From: Polynucleobacter sp. AP-Melu-500A-A1
Lineage (GTDB): Bacteria; Pseudomonadota; Gammaproteobacteria; Burkholderiales; Burkholderiaceae
Length of the DNA: 64,000 bases
Assembly: GCF_018882125.1 (NCBI RefSeq)
Contig: NZ_JACVOZ010000001.1
Coordinates: forward strand, 496,001-560,000
Reading direction: 5' to 3'
The notes under the pieces are model-generated. The model saw only the letters and a list, made by a program, of their open reading frames with translations, did not search any database and had not been told where the DNA came from. The position numbers were made by a program, and so were the translations under genes. The first letter of the stretch is position 1. Each line of letters starts with the position of its first letter. Shown piece after piece: positions 39,028 through 47,892 of this stretch.

Positions 39028-39489
39028 TTATTTTTTTGTTTGACTGCTAAAGACAATGTTCGATAGATTAGCATCGCGGGCTGCTTCTAGGGCGCTCATC
39101 ACTGCTTGGTGTGGCGCTCTGGCATCAGCATCAATATTAACTTGCATGGCATTGGGTGCATCTTTAGAGGAGCCACTTTGATTGCTTAGTTGGTTGAGTA
39201 ATGCGCTCAACTGGCTGCGGTCGGCAACCTTGCCATTGACCGCAAAACGACCATCACGACTCACCGCAATATGAATTTGTTTTACTTCCGCTTGTGACTC
39301 GCTGCCATTAGCAGTAGGTAAGGTGATTGCCAATTCTTGAAAACGGGTAAACGTGGTGGAAATCATTAAGAAAATGAGTACTACCAACAGCACATCAATA
39401 AATGGAATGAGATTGATCTCGGGCTCTGCAGGGCTCGCAATTTCCCCAAGAGAAAATTTTCTGCGAGCGTGTGAATCTAACCAACTCAT
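39028..39489 (-). CDS. exbD: ExbD/TolR-type biopolymer transport protein
   Basis: A single-span inner-membrane protein that couples proton flow to TonB-dependent transport. The membrane helix with the essential Asp lies in INLIPFIDVLLVVLIFLMI (about residues 25-43), followed by a periplasmic domain. The 153-residue length is normal. It overlaps exbB by 4 nt. No tonB gene is adjacent, so the energised partner is unknown. It is distinct from the TolR at 33.2 kb. Confidence 0.92.
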   Translation of the reverse strand: MSWLDSHARRKFSLGEIASPAEPEINLIPFIDVLLVVLIFLMISTTFTRFQELAITLPTANGSESQAEVKQIHIAVSRDGRFAVNGKVADRSQLSALLNQLSNQSGSSKDAPNAMQVNIDADARAPHQAVMSALEAARDANLSNIVFSSQTKK

Positions 39490-40133
39490 GGCGAAGTATT
39501 AGACTCTGTAGTTGGATAGAGTTTTTTAAATAGCTGCCTTGTAAATTCTTCACACTCGCGTTGACGCTGATTAGCCAGAGCACGTAAGCCACGCCAAGCT
39601 GCTAATGCAGGAATCGCGATTAATAATCCAAATGCAGTGTTGTATAGCGCTACAGAAATGCCATGCGCTAATTGCTGTGGACTACCAGCGCCACCATTGA
39701 TGGCGCCTTGGCTACCAAAGATCTCAATCATGCCCACGACGGTGCCAAATAAGCCGAGTAGCGGGGCAATAGTGGCGATTGTGGCTAGGATGCCTAAATA
39801 GCGATCGAGTTTTAACCAGACGGATTGTGCAGTGGCTTGTAATTCTTCGATGGCGGAGTCAGCGCTATTGCCGTTTAATTTCTCACGCAAGAGGCAAGCA
39901 AATAGACTGCCTGCAGGGGAAGTTTGTTTGAGGGCGGCAATTTCCGAATCAGGGATGGATTTGCCGCTAGAAATAGCATTTGCCAAGCCAAAGGCAGTTT
40001 CAAGGCAATCTCTGGGAAAAACCTGAATTTGACGCAAATACCAGGCTCGCTCAATGACAATAGCCAATCCCAGGATCGAAATTATCAGAAGAGGCCAGAT
40101 CGGCCAGCCGGCAGACAGTAAGATTGAGTACAT
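39486..40133 (-). CDS. exbB: ExbB/TolQ-type proton channel protein
   Basis: A three-helix MotA/TolQ/ExbB protein of 215 residues, partner of exbD. The conserved cytoplasm-membrane segment LLGLFGTVVGMIEIFGS and GISVALYNTAFGLLIAIPALAAW are visible. It is the first gene of the exbB-exbD-lpxK-Trm112-like-kdsB run and diverges from xseA across a 314-nt gap. Confidence 0.93.
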   Translation of the reverse strand: MYSILLSAGWPIWPLLIISILGLAIVIERAWYLRQIQVFPRDCLETAFGLANAISSGKSIPDSEIAALKQTSPAGSLFACLLREKLNGNSADSAIEELQATAQSVWLKLDRYLGILATIATIAPLLGLFGTVVGMIEIFGSQGAINGGAGSPQQLAHGISVALYNTAFGLLIAIPALAAWRGLRALANQRQRECEEFTRQLFKKLYPTTESNTSP

Positions 40134-40447
40134 AAGCTCAGTACTTTAGCTGAATTAAAAAAGCGTTTTCTGAAAGCTAGCCTGTGGATAACTCTGTGTG
40201 TAACTTTTTTAGGATGGCGCCGTAAGTCATTGATTGATCGTAGAGTGGGGTTATTTAGGGGTAAATTACTTAAAATAGGCTCTTTAATTTACCTATAATA
40301 ATCAATAGCTTAACATGTATATGTTGGATTTATGAGACGTTTTGGGTGAGTGATTACTCACTTATTTAAGGTAAATTGAGAGTCTGTGGGCTTCTGTGGA
40401 TATTTATGGCGCTCCCAGCCTTATGTTTTAAAAGATAAAGAGAAAAA
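40134..40447. promoter_or_regulatory. Divergent intergenic region between exbB and xseA with several dyads
   Basis: This is the only gene-free stretch above 300 bases. It is AT-rich, has no credible ORF, and must hold promoters for both genes. Visible elements are GGTAAATT at 40260-40267, its inverse AATTTACC at 40286-40293, and a third GGTAAATT copy at 40370-40377. There are also palindromes AACATGTATATGTT (40312-40325) and GTGAGTGATTACTCAC (40346-40361), and a TATAAT -10-like hexamer at 40294-40299. The binding proteins are unknown. Confidence 0.5.
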
Positions 40448-41659
40448 ATGTCGGAAATATCAAGGGAAGTCCTCACTGTTGGCGATCTAAACCGCGCCAT
40501 TGCAGCCTCCTTAGAAGAGCGTTTCGATACCGTCTTGGTTAGCGGGGAGATTTCGAACTTCAAGGCTTATGACAGTGGGCACTGGTACTTCTCTCTGAAG
40601 GATGAAGAGGGGCAAATTAAATGCGTCATGTTCCGTGGTCGCAATGGCCAAGTCGGGTTTATGCCCCAATCGGGGGATTTAGTAGAAGTCAGTGCCAACT
40701 TAGGGATGTACGTTCCCAGGGGTGACATACAGCTCACCATTCAATCCTTGCGCCGTGCTGGGATGGGTGGTTTATACGAGGCCTTTTTAAAGCTCAAAGC
40801 CAAATTAGCCAAAGAGGGTTTATTTGATGTTGAGCGCAAGCGCGAGATTCCATCGCATCCACGATCGATTGGCATTATTACGTCACCACAAGCAGCAGCA
40901 TTAAAAGATGTTTTAACTACGCTGGCTAGAAGAGCGCCCCATATTCCGATTGTGATTTATCCGACCTTGGTACAAGGACCGGATGCGCCTGCCGGAATTA
41001 TTTCCGCGCTGAAAGCGGCTGAAAAAGAAAAAGCAGTCGATGTTATTTTATTGGTACGAGGTGGTGGCAGTATTGAAGATCTCTGGGCATTTAATGATGA
41101 GCAATTGGCATATGCGATTGCTCAATCGAGCATTCCAATAGTCAGTGGTGTCGGTCATGAAACCGATGTCACCATCGCAGACTTTGTTGCAGACTTGCGT
41201 GCACCAACACCAACAGGCGCAGCAGAGTTAGCAGCGCCACGCAAAGATCAGATGCTCCAAGAGTTGGAAGCCATCAAACATGCGATGTTGCAACGTGTAC
41301 GTCAACGTGTTGAGCGTGAGGCGCAAACTTTAGATCAATTGGCACTCCGCTTAAGCCATGCGCTGCCGAATCCAGAGCGGATGCGTGAGCAGATTACGAA
41401 CTGGCAATTACGCCTTGGGCAAGCCTGGTCAGTCAGGATGGATTCTTGGAAACGCAATCAGGTCCATTTCCAGTCCCAGTTAGAGATGCTGAACCCTCAG
41501 CGCACCCTAGAGCGGGGTTATGCCGTCATCCTCAACGTTGCTGAAGGTTTGCATGCAGTGCGAGAACCAGGCGAACTTACTATTGGCCCTGAATATGAAA
41601 TTCGGCTTGCGAAGGGTAATGCCAATGTCAAGTTGGGTGAAGTCAAAACTCAACAGTAA
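40448..41659 (+). CDS. xseA: Exodeoxyribonuclease VII large subunit
   Basis: It degrades single-stranded DNA together with XseB. The N-terminal OB-fold (about residues 1-100; LVSGEISNFKAYDSGHWYFSLKD) binds DNA. The catalytic core shows IGIITSPQAAALKDVLTTL, VDVILLVRGGGSIEDLW and SGVGHETDVTIADFVAD, ending with the ERGYAVI motif. At 403 residues it is a little shorter than E. coli XseA. AAAGAGA at 40436-40442 precedes the ATG. xseB is not in the window. Confidence 0.96.
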   Translation: MSEISREVLTVGDLNRAIAASLEERFDTVLVSGEISNFKAYDSGHWYFSLKDEEGQIKCVMFRGRNGQVGFMPQSGDLVEVSANLGMYVPRGDIQLTIQSLRRAGMGGLYEAFLKLKAKLAKEGLFDVERKREIPSHPRSIGIITSPQAAALKDVLTTLARRAPHIPIVIYPTLVQGPDAPAGIISALKAAEKEKAVDVILLVRGGGSIEDLWAFNDEQLAYAIAQSSIPIVSGVGHETDVTIADFVADLRAPTPTGAAELAAPRKDQMLQELEAIKHAMLQRVRQRVEREAQTLDQLALRLSHALPNPERMREQITNWQLRLGQAWSVRMDSWKRNQVHFQSQLEMLNPQRTLERGYAVILNVAEGLHAVREPGELTIGPEYEIRLAKGNANVKLGEVKTQQ

Positions 41660-41674
41660 TGCGCCTAAATACGC

Positions 41675-42718
41675 TTAAAGGATATTGGGCTCAATATCTA
41701 AAGTGACACCAAACTTTTCTTGCACTGAGTCTTGGATCGTTTTGGCGAGTGACAAAATATCTGCTGCAGTGGCATTGCCATGATTGACGATGACTAATGC
41801 TTGTTTTTCGTAAACGCCTACTTCGCCTACGCGCTGCCCTTTAAAGCCGCATTGATCAATTAACCAACCTGCAGCGAGCTTACACTGGCCGTCAGCATCG
41901 GGATATGAAACGACATTTGGGAATTTTTGAAGCAGTTGCTCGTATTGATCTTCGCCAAGTACCGGGTTCTGAAAAAAGCTACCAGCATTACCAATAACTT
42001 TTGGATCAGGTAATTTTTTAGTCCGAATTTGGCAAACCGCATCAAAGATTTCTTGAGCGCTTGGCTTGGAATTACTTATTTCGGAAAAGAAATTGGCGAG
42101 ATCGGCATAGTGCACTCTAGCCTGCCATGCTTTGGGAAGCTTAAAGATTACCTTGATGACGATAAAGCGATTGGGGTTGCGTTTAAAGAAGCTATCGCGA
42201 TAAGCAAACTGACAGTCTTCATTGCTAAACGTAATAAATGTATTGGTTTTGCTGTCGAAGACTTCAACGCCATCAATGTATTGGGTGATCTCAACACCAT
42301 AAGCACCAATATTCTGAATTGGGGCGGCGCCAACCGTTCCCGGAATCAAGGCTAAATTTTCTAAGCCTAATAATTGCTTGTGAAGAGTCCAAGCGACTAA
42401 GTCATGCCAATTGACCCCAGCCCCTACGGCAAGATAGGTATTGCCTTCATCTTCACGGATCACTTCTTGACCCATGATATTCATCAGCAAGGTGGCGCCA
42501 TCTAGATTTGGAGGCAGAATCACATTGCTACCCCCTCCTAAAACACGCCAAGACCAATGTTTCTCGTTGATCTCTTTAAATAAAGCGGGCAGCTGTGCTG
42601 GATCACTAATCTCAAATGCGCGTTCGGCATTTACCTCCAAGCCGAAGGTATTTCTGGATTTGAGCCCGAGATTCGGAGTCAATTTGGGTGGAAGGGGCGC
42701 ATTTTTTGCACAGTTCAT
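41675..42718 (-). CDS. murB: UDP-N-acetylenolpyruvoylglucosamine reductase
   Basis: An FAD enzyme that makes UDP-MurNAc in peptidoglycan synthesis. It shows the FAD-binding WRVLGGGSNVILP, IPGTVGAAPIQNIGAYGVE and the catalytic GNAGSFFQNPV. The 347-residue length and C-terminal region (LIDQCGFKGQRVGEVGVYE) fit the type I enzyme. It is convergent with xseA and divergent from yajQ. Confidence 0.97.
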   Translation of the reverse strand: MNCAKNAPLPPKLTPNLGLKSRNTFGLEVNAERAFEISDPAQLPALFKEINEKHWSWRVLGGGSNVILPPNLDGATLLMNIMGQEVIREDEGNTYLAVGAGVNWHDLVAWTLHKQLLGLENLALIPGTVGAAPIQNIGAYGVEITQYIDGVEVFDSKTNTFITFSNEDCQFAYRDSFFKRNPNRFIVIKVIFKLPKAWQARVHYADLANFFSEISNSKPSAQEIFDAVCQIRTKKLPDPKVIGNAGSFFQNPVLGEDQYEQLLQKFPNVVSYPDADGQCKLAAGWLIDQCGFKGQRVGEVGVYEKQALVIVNHGNATAADILSLAKTIQDSVQEKFGVTLDIEPNIL

Positions 42719-42832
42719 GCCACAATCTTATTCGTCTTCGGATTTCCGGGAGAATTTTCTGGAAAATCCCAATAGTGCGTTAAATATTGCCTTATTCAGT
42801 AAAGATGTCATACAAAAATACAAGGAGTAGTT

Positions 42833-43318
42833 ATGCCCTCATTTGACGTGGTTTGCGAACCCGATATGGTTGAGCTTAAAAATGCGATTGAGCAATCGAA
42901 TAAAGAAATTAGCAATCGTTTTGACTTCAAAGGTTCTGATAGCCGAGTAGAGCAAAAAGACGAAACGCTGATTTTGTTTGGCGATGACGATTTCAAATTA
43001 GGTCAAGTACGTGATGTGCTCTTTGGCAAGATGGCTAAACGCAACGTTGATGTCCGTTATTTAAAGGATGACAAAAAAGAAACGATTGGTAGCGACAAGC
43101 GCAAGCAAACCATGAAGATTCAAAAAGGCATTACTTCAGACTTGTCTAAAAAAGTCGTGCGCATTATTAAAGATAGCAAGATCAAAGTACAAGCCAGCAT
43201 CCAAGGTGATGCAGTGCGTGTTACTGGTGGGAAGCGTGATGACTTGCAAGAAGTGATGACGCTGTTACGTAAGGAAATTACCGAAGCACCTTTGGGTTTT
43301 AATAACTTCCGTGACTAA
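42833..43318 (+). CDS. yajQ: YajQ family nucleotide-binding protein
   Basis: A 161-residue protein of the YajQ (UPF0234/DUF520) family. The start [20 protein letters not shown] and [11 protein letters not shown] are diagnostic. Members bind nucleotides; some bind cyclic di-GMP and act as transcription co-regulators. Two ferredoxin-like domains are expected. AAGGAG at 42821-42826 is a good ribosome-binding site. It overlaps xerD by 8 nt. Confidence 0.95.
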   Translation: MPSFDVVCEPDMVELKNAIEQSNKEISNRFDFKGSDSRVEQKDETLILFGDDDFKLGQVRDVLFGKMAKRNVDVRYLKDDKKETIGSDKRKQTMKIQKGITSDLSKKVVRIIKDSKIKVQASIQGDAVRVTGGKRDDLQEVMTLLRKEITEAPLGFNNFRD

Positions 43319-44267
43319 AAAAGTATCAGCAGTAGGTACTAGCTTAAAGGCTGTACCTACTGACATTGCGCCGGCTAGCCAAGAGGCTATTGAGCGCTTT
43401 TGTGATGCTTGCTGGCTTGAGGATGGCCTTGCACAAAATAGCCTGACGGCCTACCGACGTGATCTCCTGCTGTTAGCGCAATGGCTCTACAAACAATCTA
43501 GCGCTGATTTATATGGTGTTAGTGAAAAAGATTTAACCGCCTACTTTGCTTATCGCCGCGCTGATAAGGCGACGACCGCCAATCGACGGCTTACGGTATT
43601 CAAGCGTTTTTATCGCCATGCGTTGCGTATCAATTTAGTCAAATCAGATCCTTGCATCGGATTGCGTGCTGCTAAACAAGCCATGCGTTTTCCCAAGACC
43701 TTAAGCGAAGAGCAAGTGACTGCATTACTAGGTGCTCCTGATATTGACACGCCTCTGGGTTTACGTGATCGCACCATGCTTGAATTAATGTATGCCAGTG
43801 GCTTACGCGTTTCCGAAATTGTTTCTTTAAAAACCGTTGCCCTGGGGATGAATGAAGGCGTAGTTCGAGTGGTCAACGGCAAAGGCGGTAAAGAGCGTTT
43901 AGTGCCGTTTGGCGGCGAGGCAGGGCAATGGCTTCGACGTTACTTAGCAGAGGCCAGAGCAACGCTGCTAGAGGGCAAAACAACGGATGCTGTCTTTGTC
44001 GGGCGCCATACGGGCACAGGATTGACGCGACAGGCCTTTTGGGCGCTGATTAAGCGCTATGCCACCATTGCCAATATCCCGGTCGCCTTATCGCCTCATA
44101 CGCTGCGCCATGCCTTTGCAACACATTTGTTAAACCATGGGGCAGATCTTAGGGTGGTGCAACTCTTATTGGGACATGCCGATATCTCAACTACCCAAAT
44201 CTATACCCATGTGGCCAGGGAGCGCCTCAAATCGATTCATCAGCAGCACCATCCACGGGGTAGCTAA
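43311..44267 (+). CDS. xerD: Tyrosine recombinase XerD
   Basis: A site-specific recombinase that, with XerC, resolves chromosome dimers at dif with FtsK. The N-terminal SAM-like DNA-binding domain covers about residues 22-110; the catalytic domain has R166 (ASGLRVSEI), K191 ([11 protein letters not shown]), H263/R266 ([10 protein letters not shown]), H289 and nucleophile Y298. The 318 residues include about 20 extra at the N-terminus. The GTG start overlaps yajQ by 8 nt. A housekeeping role rather than a mobile-element integrase is supported by the intact XerD pattern and context. Confidence 0.94.
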   Translation: MTKKVSAVGTSLKAVPTDIAPASQEAIERFCDACWLEDGLAQNSLTAYRRDLLLLAQWLYKQSSADLYGVSEKDLTAYFAYRRADKATTANRRLTVFKRFYRHALRINLVKSDPCIGLRAAKQAMRFPKTLSEEQVTALLGAPDIDTPLGLRDRTMLELMYASGLRVSEIVSLKTVALGMNEGVVRVVNGKGGKERLVPFGGEAGQWLRRYLAEARATLLEGKTTDAVFVGRHTGTGLTRQAFWALIKRYATIANIPVALSPHTLRHAFATHLLNHGADLRVVQLLLGHADISTTQIYTHVARERLKSIHQQHHPRGS

Positions 44268-44323
44268 TTTAATGCCCAAGCTCCATCACCGTGAATTTTC
44301 CTATTACTGTTTAAGATAGCGCT

Positions 44324-44980
44324 ATGGATCAAAATTTAGCCTTACTGCTCATTCCGATTGCGTATTTGATTGGCTCAGTATCTTTTGCGGTAGTCGTGAG
44401 CAAGTGCATGCGTTTACCGGACCCACATTCTTATGGTTCAGGTAATCCTGGCGCAACCAATGTATTACGTACCGGAAATAAATTGGCTGCCGTTCTGACT
44501 TTAATTGGCGATGCTTTAAAGGGCTACATTGCGGTGATACTAGCCCGCATTCTTTTGGGTGATGCGTCCTTGTCATCGACCATGGGTTCTTGGGTTTTAT
44601 GTGGCGTGGTGATTGCTGTGTTCTTGGGCCATTTGTTTCCGATCTTCCATGGCTTTAAAGGCGGCAAAGGCGTTGCCACTGCCTGCGGTATTTTGTTTGG
44701 TATTAATTGGATATTAGGCGCTGCTACTTTAAGTACTTGGATTATTATGGCAATTTTTATGCGCTATTCCTCTCTAGCTGCCCTTGCTGCTGCAGTATTT
44801 GGCCCCATCTATTTTGTATTTTTGTTTGGCTTTCAGCCCATGGGTGCAGCTCTCTTGGTAGTCTGTTTGTTACTCATTTGGCGTCATCGCAGCAATATTC
44901 AAAACCTGATGAATGGCACAGAGTCACGCATTGGTAGTAAAAAGAAAACAGTAGTTGCCAGTGAAAAGGAAAGTACATGA
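44324..44980 (+). CDS. plsY: Glycerol-3-phosphate acyltransferase PlsY
   Basis: An integral membrane enzyme that acylates glycerol 3-phosphate using acyl phosphate from PlsX. Motifs are [31 protein letters not shown] (about residues 37-53) and [14 protein letters not shown]. About five to seven hydrophobic segments and 218 residues fit the family, with a slightly long basic C-terminal tail. It overlaps the MAPEG gene by 4 nt. Confidence 0.96.
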   Translation: MDQNLALLLIPIAYLIGSVSFAVVVSKCMRLPDPHSYGSGNPGATNVLRTGNKLAAVLTLIGDALKGYIAVILARILLGDASLSSTMGSWVLCGVVIAVFLGHLFPIFHGFKGGKGVATACGILFGINWILGAATLSTWIIMAIFMRYSSLAALAAAVFGPIYFVFLFGFQPMGAALLVVCLLLIWRHRSNIQNLMNGTESRIGSKKKTVVASEKEST

Positions 44981-45348
44981 CCATTGCTTACTTTTGCATA
45001 TTAGTTATGGGTTTACTTCCCTATGTGGCTACTGGTATTGCCAAAAAAGGTTGGGAAGGCTACGACAATGGCCTGCCGCGTCAATGGTTAGCTAAACAGA
45101 CTGGATTTAGGGCGCGTGCTAATGCAGCTCAGGCCAATCTATTTGAATCCTTACCTTTCTTTTTTGCCGCAGTTATTATTGCTTCGATCGAACACGTTCC
45201 CCAAGAACGCATTGATCTGTTGGCAGTAGGTTTTGTTTTGGCACGTATTGCCTATTTAGCGTGCTACGTAGCTAATTGGCCTACGACCAGATCGATTGTT
45301 TGGTTGATCGGCATTATCTGTGTTGTGAGCTTGCTTTTACAAATTTAA
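44977..45348 (+). CDS. MAPEG family membrane protein
   Basis: A 123-residue protein with four hydrophobic helices and the MAPEG-family segment [20 protein letters not shown] (about residues 46-65). MAPEG proteins include membrane glutathione transferases, but small bacterial members have no assigned substrate. It is coupled to plsY through an ATGA overlap, suggesting a membrane-lipid link that is only contextual. Confidence 0.85.
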   Translation: MTIAYFCILVMGLLPYVATGIAKKGWEGYDNGLPRQWLAKQTGFRARANAAQANLFESLPFFFAAVIIASIEHVPQERIDLLAVGFVLARIAYLACYVANWPTTRSIVWLIGIICVVSLLLQI

Positions 45349-45391
45349 AATTCAGTATTTCTAAAAATATTCATCGAGACTTTCACAATTT

Positions 45392-46183
45392 ATGCCCACT
45401 AAAAAAGTTGCAGTCAAAAGAATTACCACTGTAAAAACGCCAGCCAAGAAAGTGGTGCTTCAAAAAAGTGCCTATGCAAACCTTGCTAAAACAACAAAAG
45501 CGGACGAAGGTCTGCCTTTATCAACTATTATTCGTCGCCGCATAAAGGCTCAAAATGCGCGCTTTCATGCGAATGACAATATTTCCGCTTTTATTAAACC
45601 CGGTGAATTAGAGGGCTTGGTTAATGAGGTGGCTGAAAAAATGCAGGCCGTCTTAGAAAGTTTGGTGATTGATACGCAGAGTGATCACAATACGCGGGAT
45701 ACCAGTCGTCGAGTTGCCAAGATGTATGTTAAGGAAGTGTTTAATGGGCGTTATGTTGAGCAGCCAGCCTTAACCAAGTTCCCCAATGTCAGTCGCTTAA
45801 ATGAGTTAATGATTATTGGGCCAATTACAGTGCGTAGCGCGTGCTCCCATCATTTATGTCCAATCATGGGCCGTATCTGGATTGGTGTTCTACCAAACAA
45901 GAGCTCTGCATTAATTGGTCTGTCTAAGTACTCACGTCTGACAGAGTGGGTCATGTGTCGCCCTCAGATTCAGGAAGAAGCAGTGGTGGAGTTGGCCGAT
46001 ATGCTGGAGAGAAAGATTAAGCCTGTTGGCGTTGCAGTAGTCATGGAAGCTGATCACTTTTGCATGCAATGGCGCGGTGTGAAAGATGGCGACTCCAAAA
46101 TGATCAATAGTGTGATGCGTGGCGCATTCTTGAAGGATGCCAATCTTCGTCGAGAGTTCTTAGCGCTCATTGAGCGAAAATAG
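45392..46183 (+). CDS. folE: GTP cyclohydrolase I
   Basis: It converts GTP to 7,8-dihydroneopterin triphosphate, the first step of folate synthesis. Zinc and substrate residues appear in CSHHLCPIMGRIWIG and ADHFCMQWRGVKD; GLSKYSRLTEW and RPQIQEE are also conserved. Two features are unusual. The motif reads CSHH instead of the common CEHH, and the N-terminus has about 45 extra Lys/Ala/Thr-rich residues (KKVAVKRITTVKTPAKKV). At 263 residues it is longer than most. It is the only true GTP cyclohydrolase seen in the window. Confidence 0.92.
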   Translation: MPTKKVAVKRITTVKTPAKKVVLQKSAYANLAKTTKADEGLPLSTIIRRRIKAQNARFHANDNISAFIKPGELEGLVNEVAEKMQAVLESLVIDTQSDHNTRDTSRRVAKMYVKEVFNGRYVEQPALTKFPNVSRLNELMIIGPITVRSACSHHLCPIMGRIWIGVLPNKSSALIGLSKYSRLTEWVMCRPQIQEEAVVELADMLERKIKPVGVAVVMEADHFCMQWRGVKDGDSKMINSVMRGAFLKDANLRREFLALIERK

Positions 46184-46187
46184 ACGG

Positions 46188-47108
46188 ATGAGAAAATCCC
46201 TCTTTCTACTTTCGCTAGTGTCTTTGCTGATTGCTGGGTGTACTTTCTTGCCTCAGCCACCAGATGTCGACAAGATCACTAGTCCTAAGGTAGAAAATCC
46301 TTTTTTTCAGATTCCACCTGAAAACTTAAAGGATTACCAAGACCGCTCGTGGATCTTGCTTGCTGAATCCTCTACAAAGAACTGGTTTTATGACCCTTAC
46401 ACCTTGAGTGAAGATGAGGATGGCGTCATTACATTTGATGCTTTTATAGCCCCCCGGGAAAAGAATCGTCTCGATAGATTTAATCCCACTATTGTTGGGC
46501 CTTACCGCCAAAAATTAGATTGCTTAGGTAATCATCAGTGGTCAGAAATCTTTTATGCCCAGAATCTCCCGCCATCACTAGCATTGAGTCAGGCCAATGA
46601 TCTAACCAAAGAATATGGCTGGATTAAGATTCGTCCAAAAACAGCGATGGCCTATATCCGCAGCAAAATATGTGGCCGTAAATTTATCGATGAAAAAAAT
46701 ATTAATTATTTCTTGTATCAAGATGGCCAAGTGAAGACGGAAAAAGTACAAAGTACCGATCCGATTATTCAGGCCTCTGATGCCTTAACTCCTGCAGCCC
46801 CTAACTTCCCAACATTTTTTGAAGTCATTGATAACGAAGTCTTGATAGTTGATAGTAAGAAGGATATTCGGGAGATGAAAATCGCATCTTTCGTTCTAGA
46901 TAAAGACTTTCCAAAAAAAGGTGATTTCATTTTTACTGCGAATTGCCAAGGTAATACCTATAGTGTTCAGGTACGAGGGAAGGGAAGTGCGGGAAGTATG
47001 ATTCGCGGAACCATTGAAGGTAAAGAGTCTTTAGCTGCAGTAGCTTTTAATCGTGCCTGCGGGGATCATGGCTCTTATATGAAAGCTGTCTCTCGATCAA
47101 ATCGGTAA
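46188..47108 (+). CDS. Uncharacterised lipoprotein
   Basis: A 306-residue protein starting at ATG 46188 (the open frame extends to TTG 46170 inside folE). The signal peptide RKSLFLLSLVSLLIAGC has a lipobox ending at Cys near residue 17, followed by TFLPQPPDV. The mature part contains a surface-adhesion-like repeat of no family I recognise. It has acidic blocks and cysteines in KLDCLGNHQW, SKICGRKF, TANCQGN and NRACGDHG that could pair. Function unknown. It ends 4 nt before another small lipoprotein gene. Confidence 0.75.
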   Translation: MRKSLFLLSLVSLLIAGCTFLPQPPDVDKITSPKVENPFFQIPPENLKDYQDRSWILLAESSTKNWFYDPYTLSEDEDGVITFDAFIAPREKNRLDRFNPTIVGPYRQKLDCLGNHQWSEIFYAQNLPPSLALSQANDLTKEYGWIKIRPKTAMAYIRSKICGRKFIDEKNINYFLYQDGQVKTEKVQSTDPIIQASDALTPAAPNFPTFFEVIDNEVLIVDSKKDIREMKIASFVLDKDFPKKGDFIFTANCQGNTYSVQVRGKGSAGSMIRGTIEGKESLAAVAFNRACGDHGSYMKAVSRSNR

Positions 47109-47112
47109 ACCA

Positions 47113-47331
47113 ATGATGCTATCTACTTTCAAACACCTCATTCTATTTTCTGCGTTCGGAATGCTCTTTGCCTGCGCGGGCTTCCCATCTGAAAATATTG
47201 ATCCCAATAAAAATAATAAAGATGTTTTTCGTAAAGATATTGCGGAGTGCAAGCAGGACTACCCAGAGTCTGGTTCAGGTGTGCACTACAAGCAGTGGGC
47301 AAACTGCATGAATCTCAAGGGTTGGAAGTAA
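47113..47331 (+). CDS. Small uncharacterised lipoprotein
   Basis: A 72-residue protein with a signal peptide and lipobox (FGMLFACAG; Cys near residue 21). The short mature region contains KDIAECKQDYPESGSG and WANCMNLKGW, with two cysteines. It resembles many small outer-membrane lipoproteins with a final CMxxKGW motif. ATG 47113 is followed directly by a second ATG (47116), either of which may start it. It follows the larger lipoprotein gene by 4 nt and is probably co-transcribed. Confidence 0.75.
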   Translation: MMLSTFKHLILFSAFGMLFACAGFPSENIDPNKNNKDVFRKDIAECKQDYPESGSGVHYKQWANCMNLKGWK

Positions 47332-47350
47332 GACTCAGTTCAATAGCTGC

Positions 47351-47427
47351 TTGAGAACAATTCTCAACAAAATAGCTATATAAATCAATCGATTATGAAG
47401 CTCATGGTAGAGATTTCTTTCCTCTAC
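47351..47427. repeat. Two inverted repeats upstream of the HiPIP gene
   Basis: TTGAGAA-CAA-TTCTCAA is a perfect 7-bp dyad at 47351-47367. A second hairpin, GTAGAG...CTCTAC, lies at 47407-47427. Neither has a following T run. They may be an operator or stem-loops in the leader of the HiPIP mRNA or the tail of the lipoprotein mRNA. Confidence 0.4.
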
Positions 47428-47487
47428 TATGATTCGTTCTAGCATTTAGTTTTGATCCTCCCACATTCTTTAATCTTTGGAGTTCAC

Positions 47488-47796
47488 ATGAAAAATAGTC
47501 GTCGCCAATTTATGATTTTGTCTGCTGCTGGTGCTTGTACATTAGCTTTGAACAGTAAAGTTCAAGCTCAAGCCATGGTTGCAGAAACTGACCCACAAGC
47601 TGCTGCTTTGGGTTACAAGGCTGATGCCTCTAAAGTAGATAAAGCAAAGTATGCTAAATACGCTGCTGGTCAACAGTGCAGTAACTGTGCCTTGTATCAA
47701 GGTAAGCCTGATTCAGCTGCTGGTGGCTGCTCCTTGTTTGCAGGTAAGCAAGTTGCTGGCAAAGGTTGGTGCTCTGCTTACGCTAAGAAGGCTTAA
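47488..47796 (+). CDS. High-potential iron-sulfur protein (HiPIP)
   Basis: A periplasmic [4Fe-4S] electron carrier. A twin-arginine signal (NSRRQFMILSAAGA) directs folded export. The four cluster cysteines are in QQCSNCALYQG, GGCSLFAG and GWCSAYAKK. I start at ATG 47488, with GGAG at 47479-47482, giving 102 residues; an upstream in-frame codon at 47452 would spoil the Tat signal. HiPIPs pass electrons from the bc1 complex or oxidise small substrates. No partner gene is adjacent. A terminator follows. Confidence 0.93.
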   Translation: MKNSRRQFMILSAAGACTLALNSKVQAQAMVAETDPQAAALGYKADASKVDKAKYAKYAAGQQCSNCALYQGKPDSAAGGCSLFAGKQVAGKGWCSAYAKKA

Positions 47797-47827
47797 TAGC
47801 CCTTTAGCTAAATACAGCATTGAAGAG

Positions 47828-47854
47828 AAAGCTACCTTAGGGTGGCTTTTTTTT
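47828..47854 (+). terminator. Intrinsic terminator after HiPIP gene
   Basis: AGCTACC, loop TTAG, GGTGGCT (one G-T pair) followed by eight T's; located 32 nt after the HiPIP stop. Confidence 0.85.
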
Positions 47855-47892
47855 GCCCAAAGAGAACTGAGAAAAACTAATCAAAATAATGA

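Noticed and set aside
43311..44267. Tyrosine recombinase considered as an integrase of a mobile element
   Set aside because: It fits XerD throughout, overlaps yajQ in a housekeeping run and has no attachment repeats or phage genes nearby.
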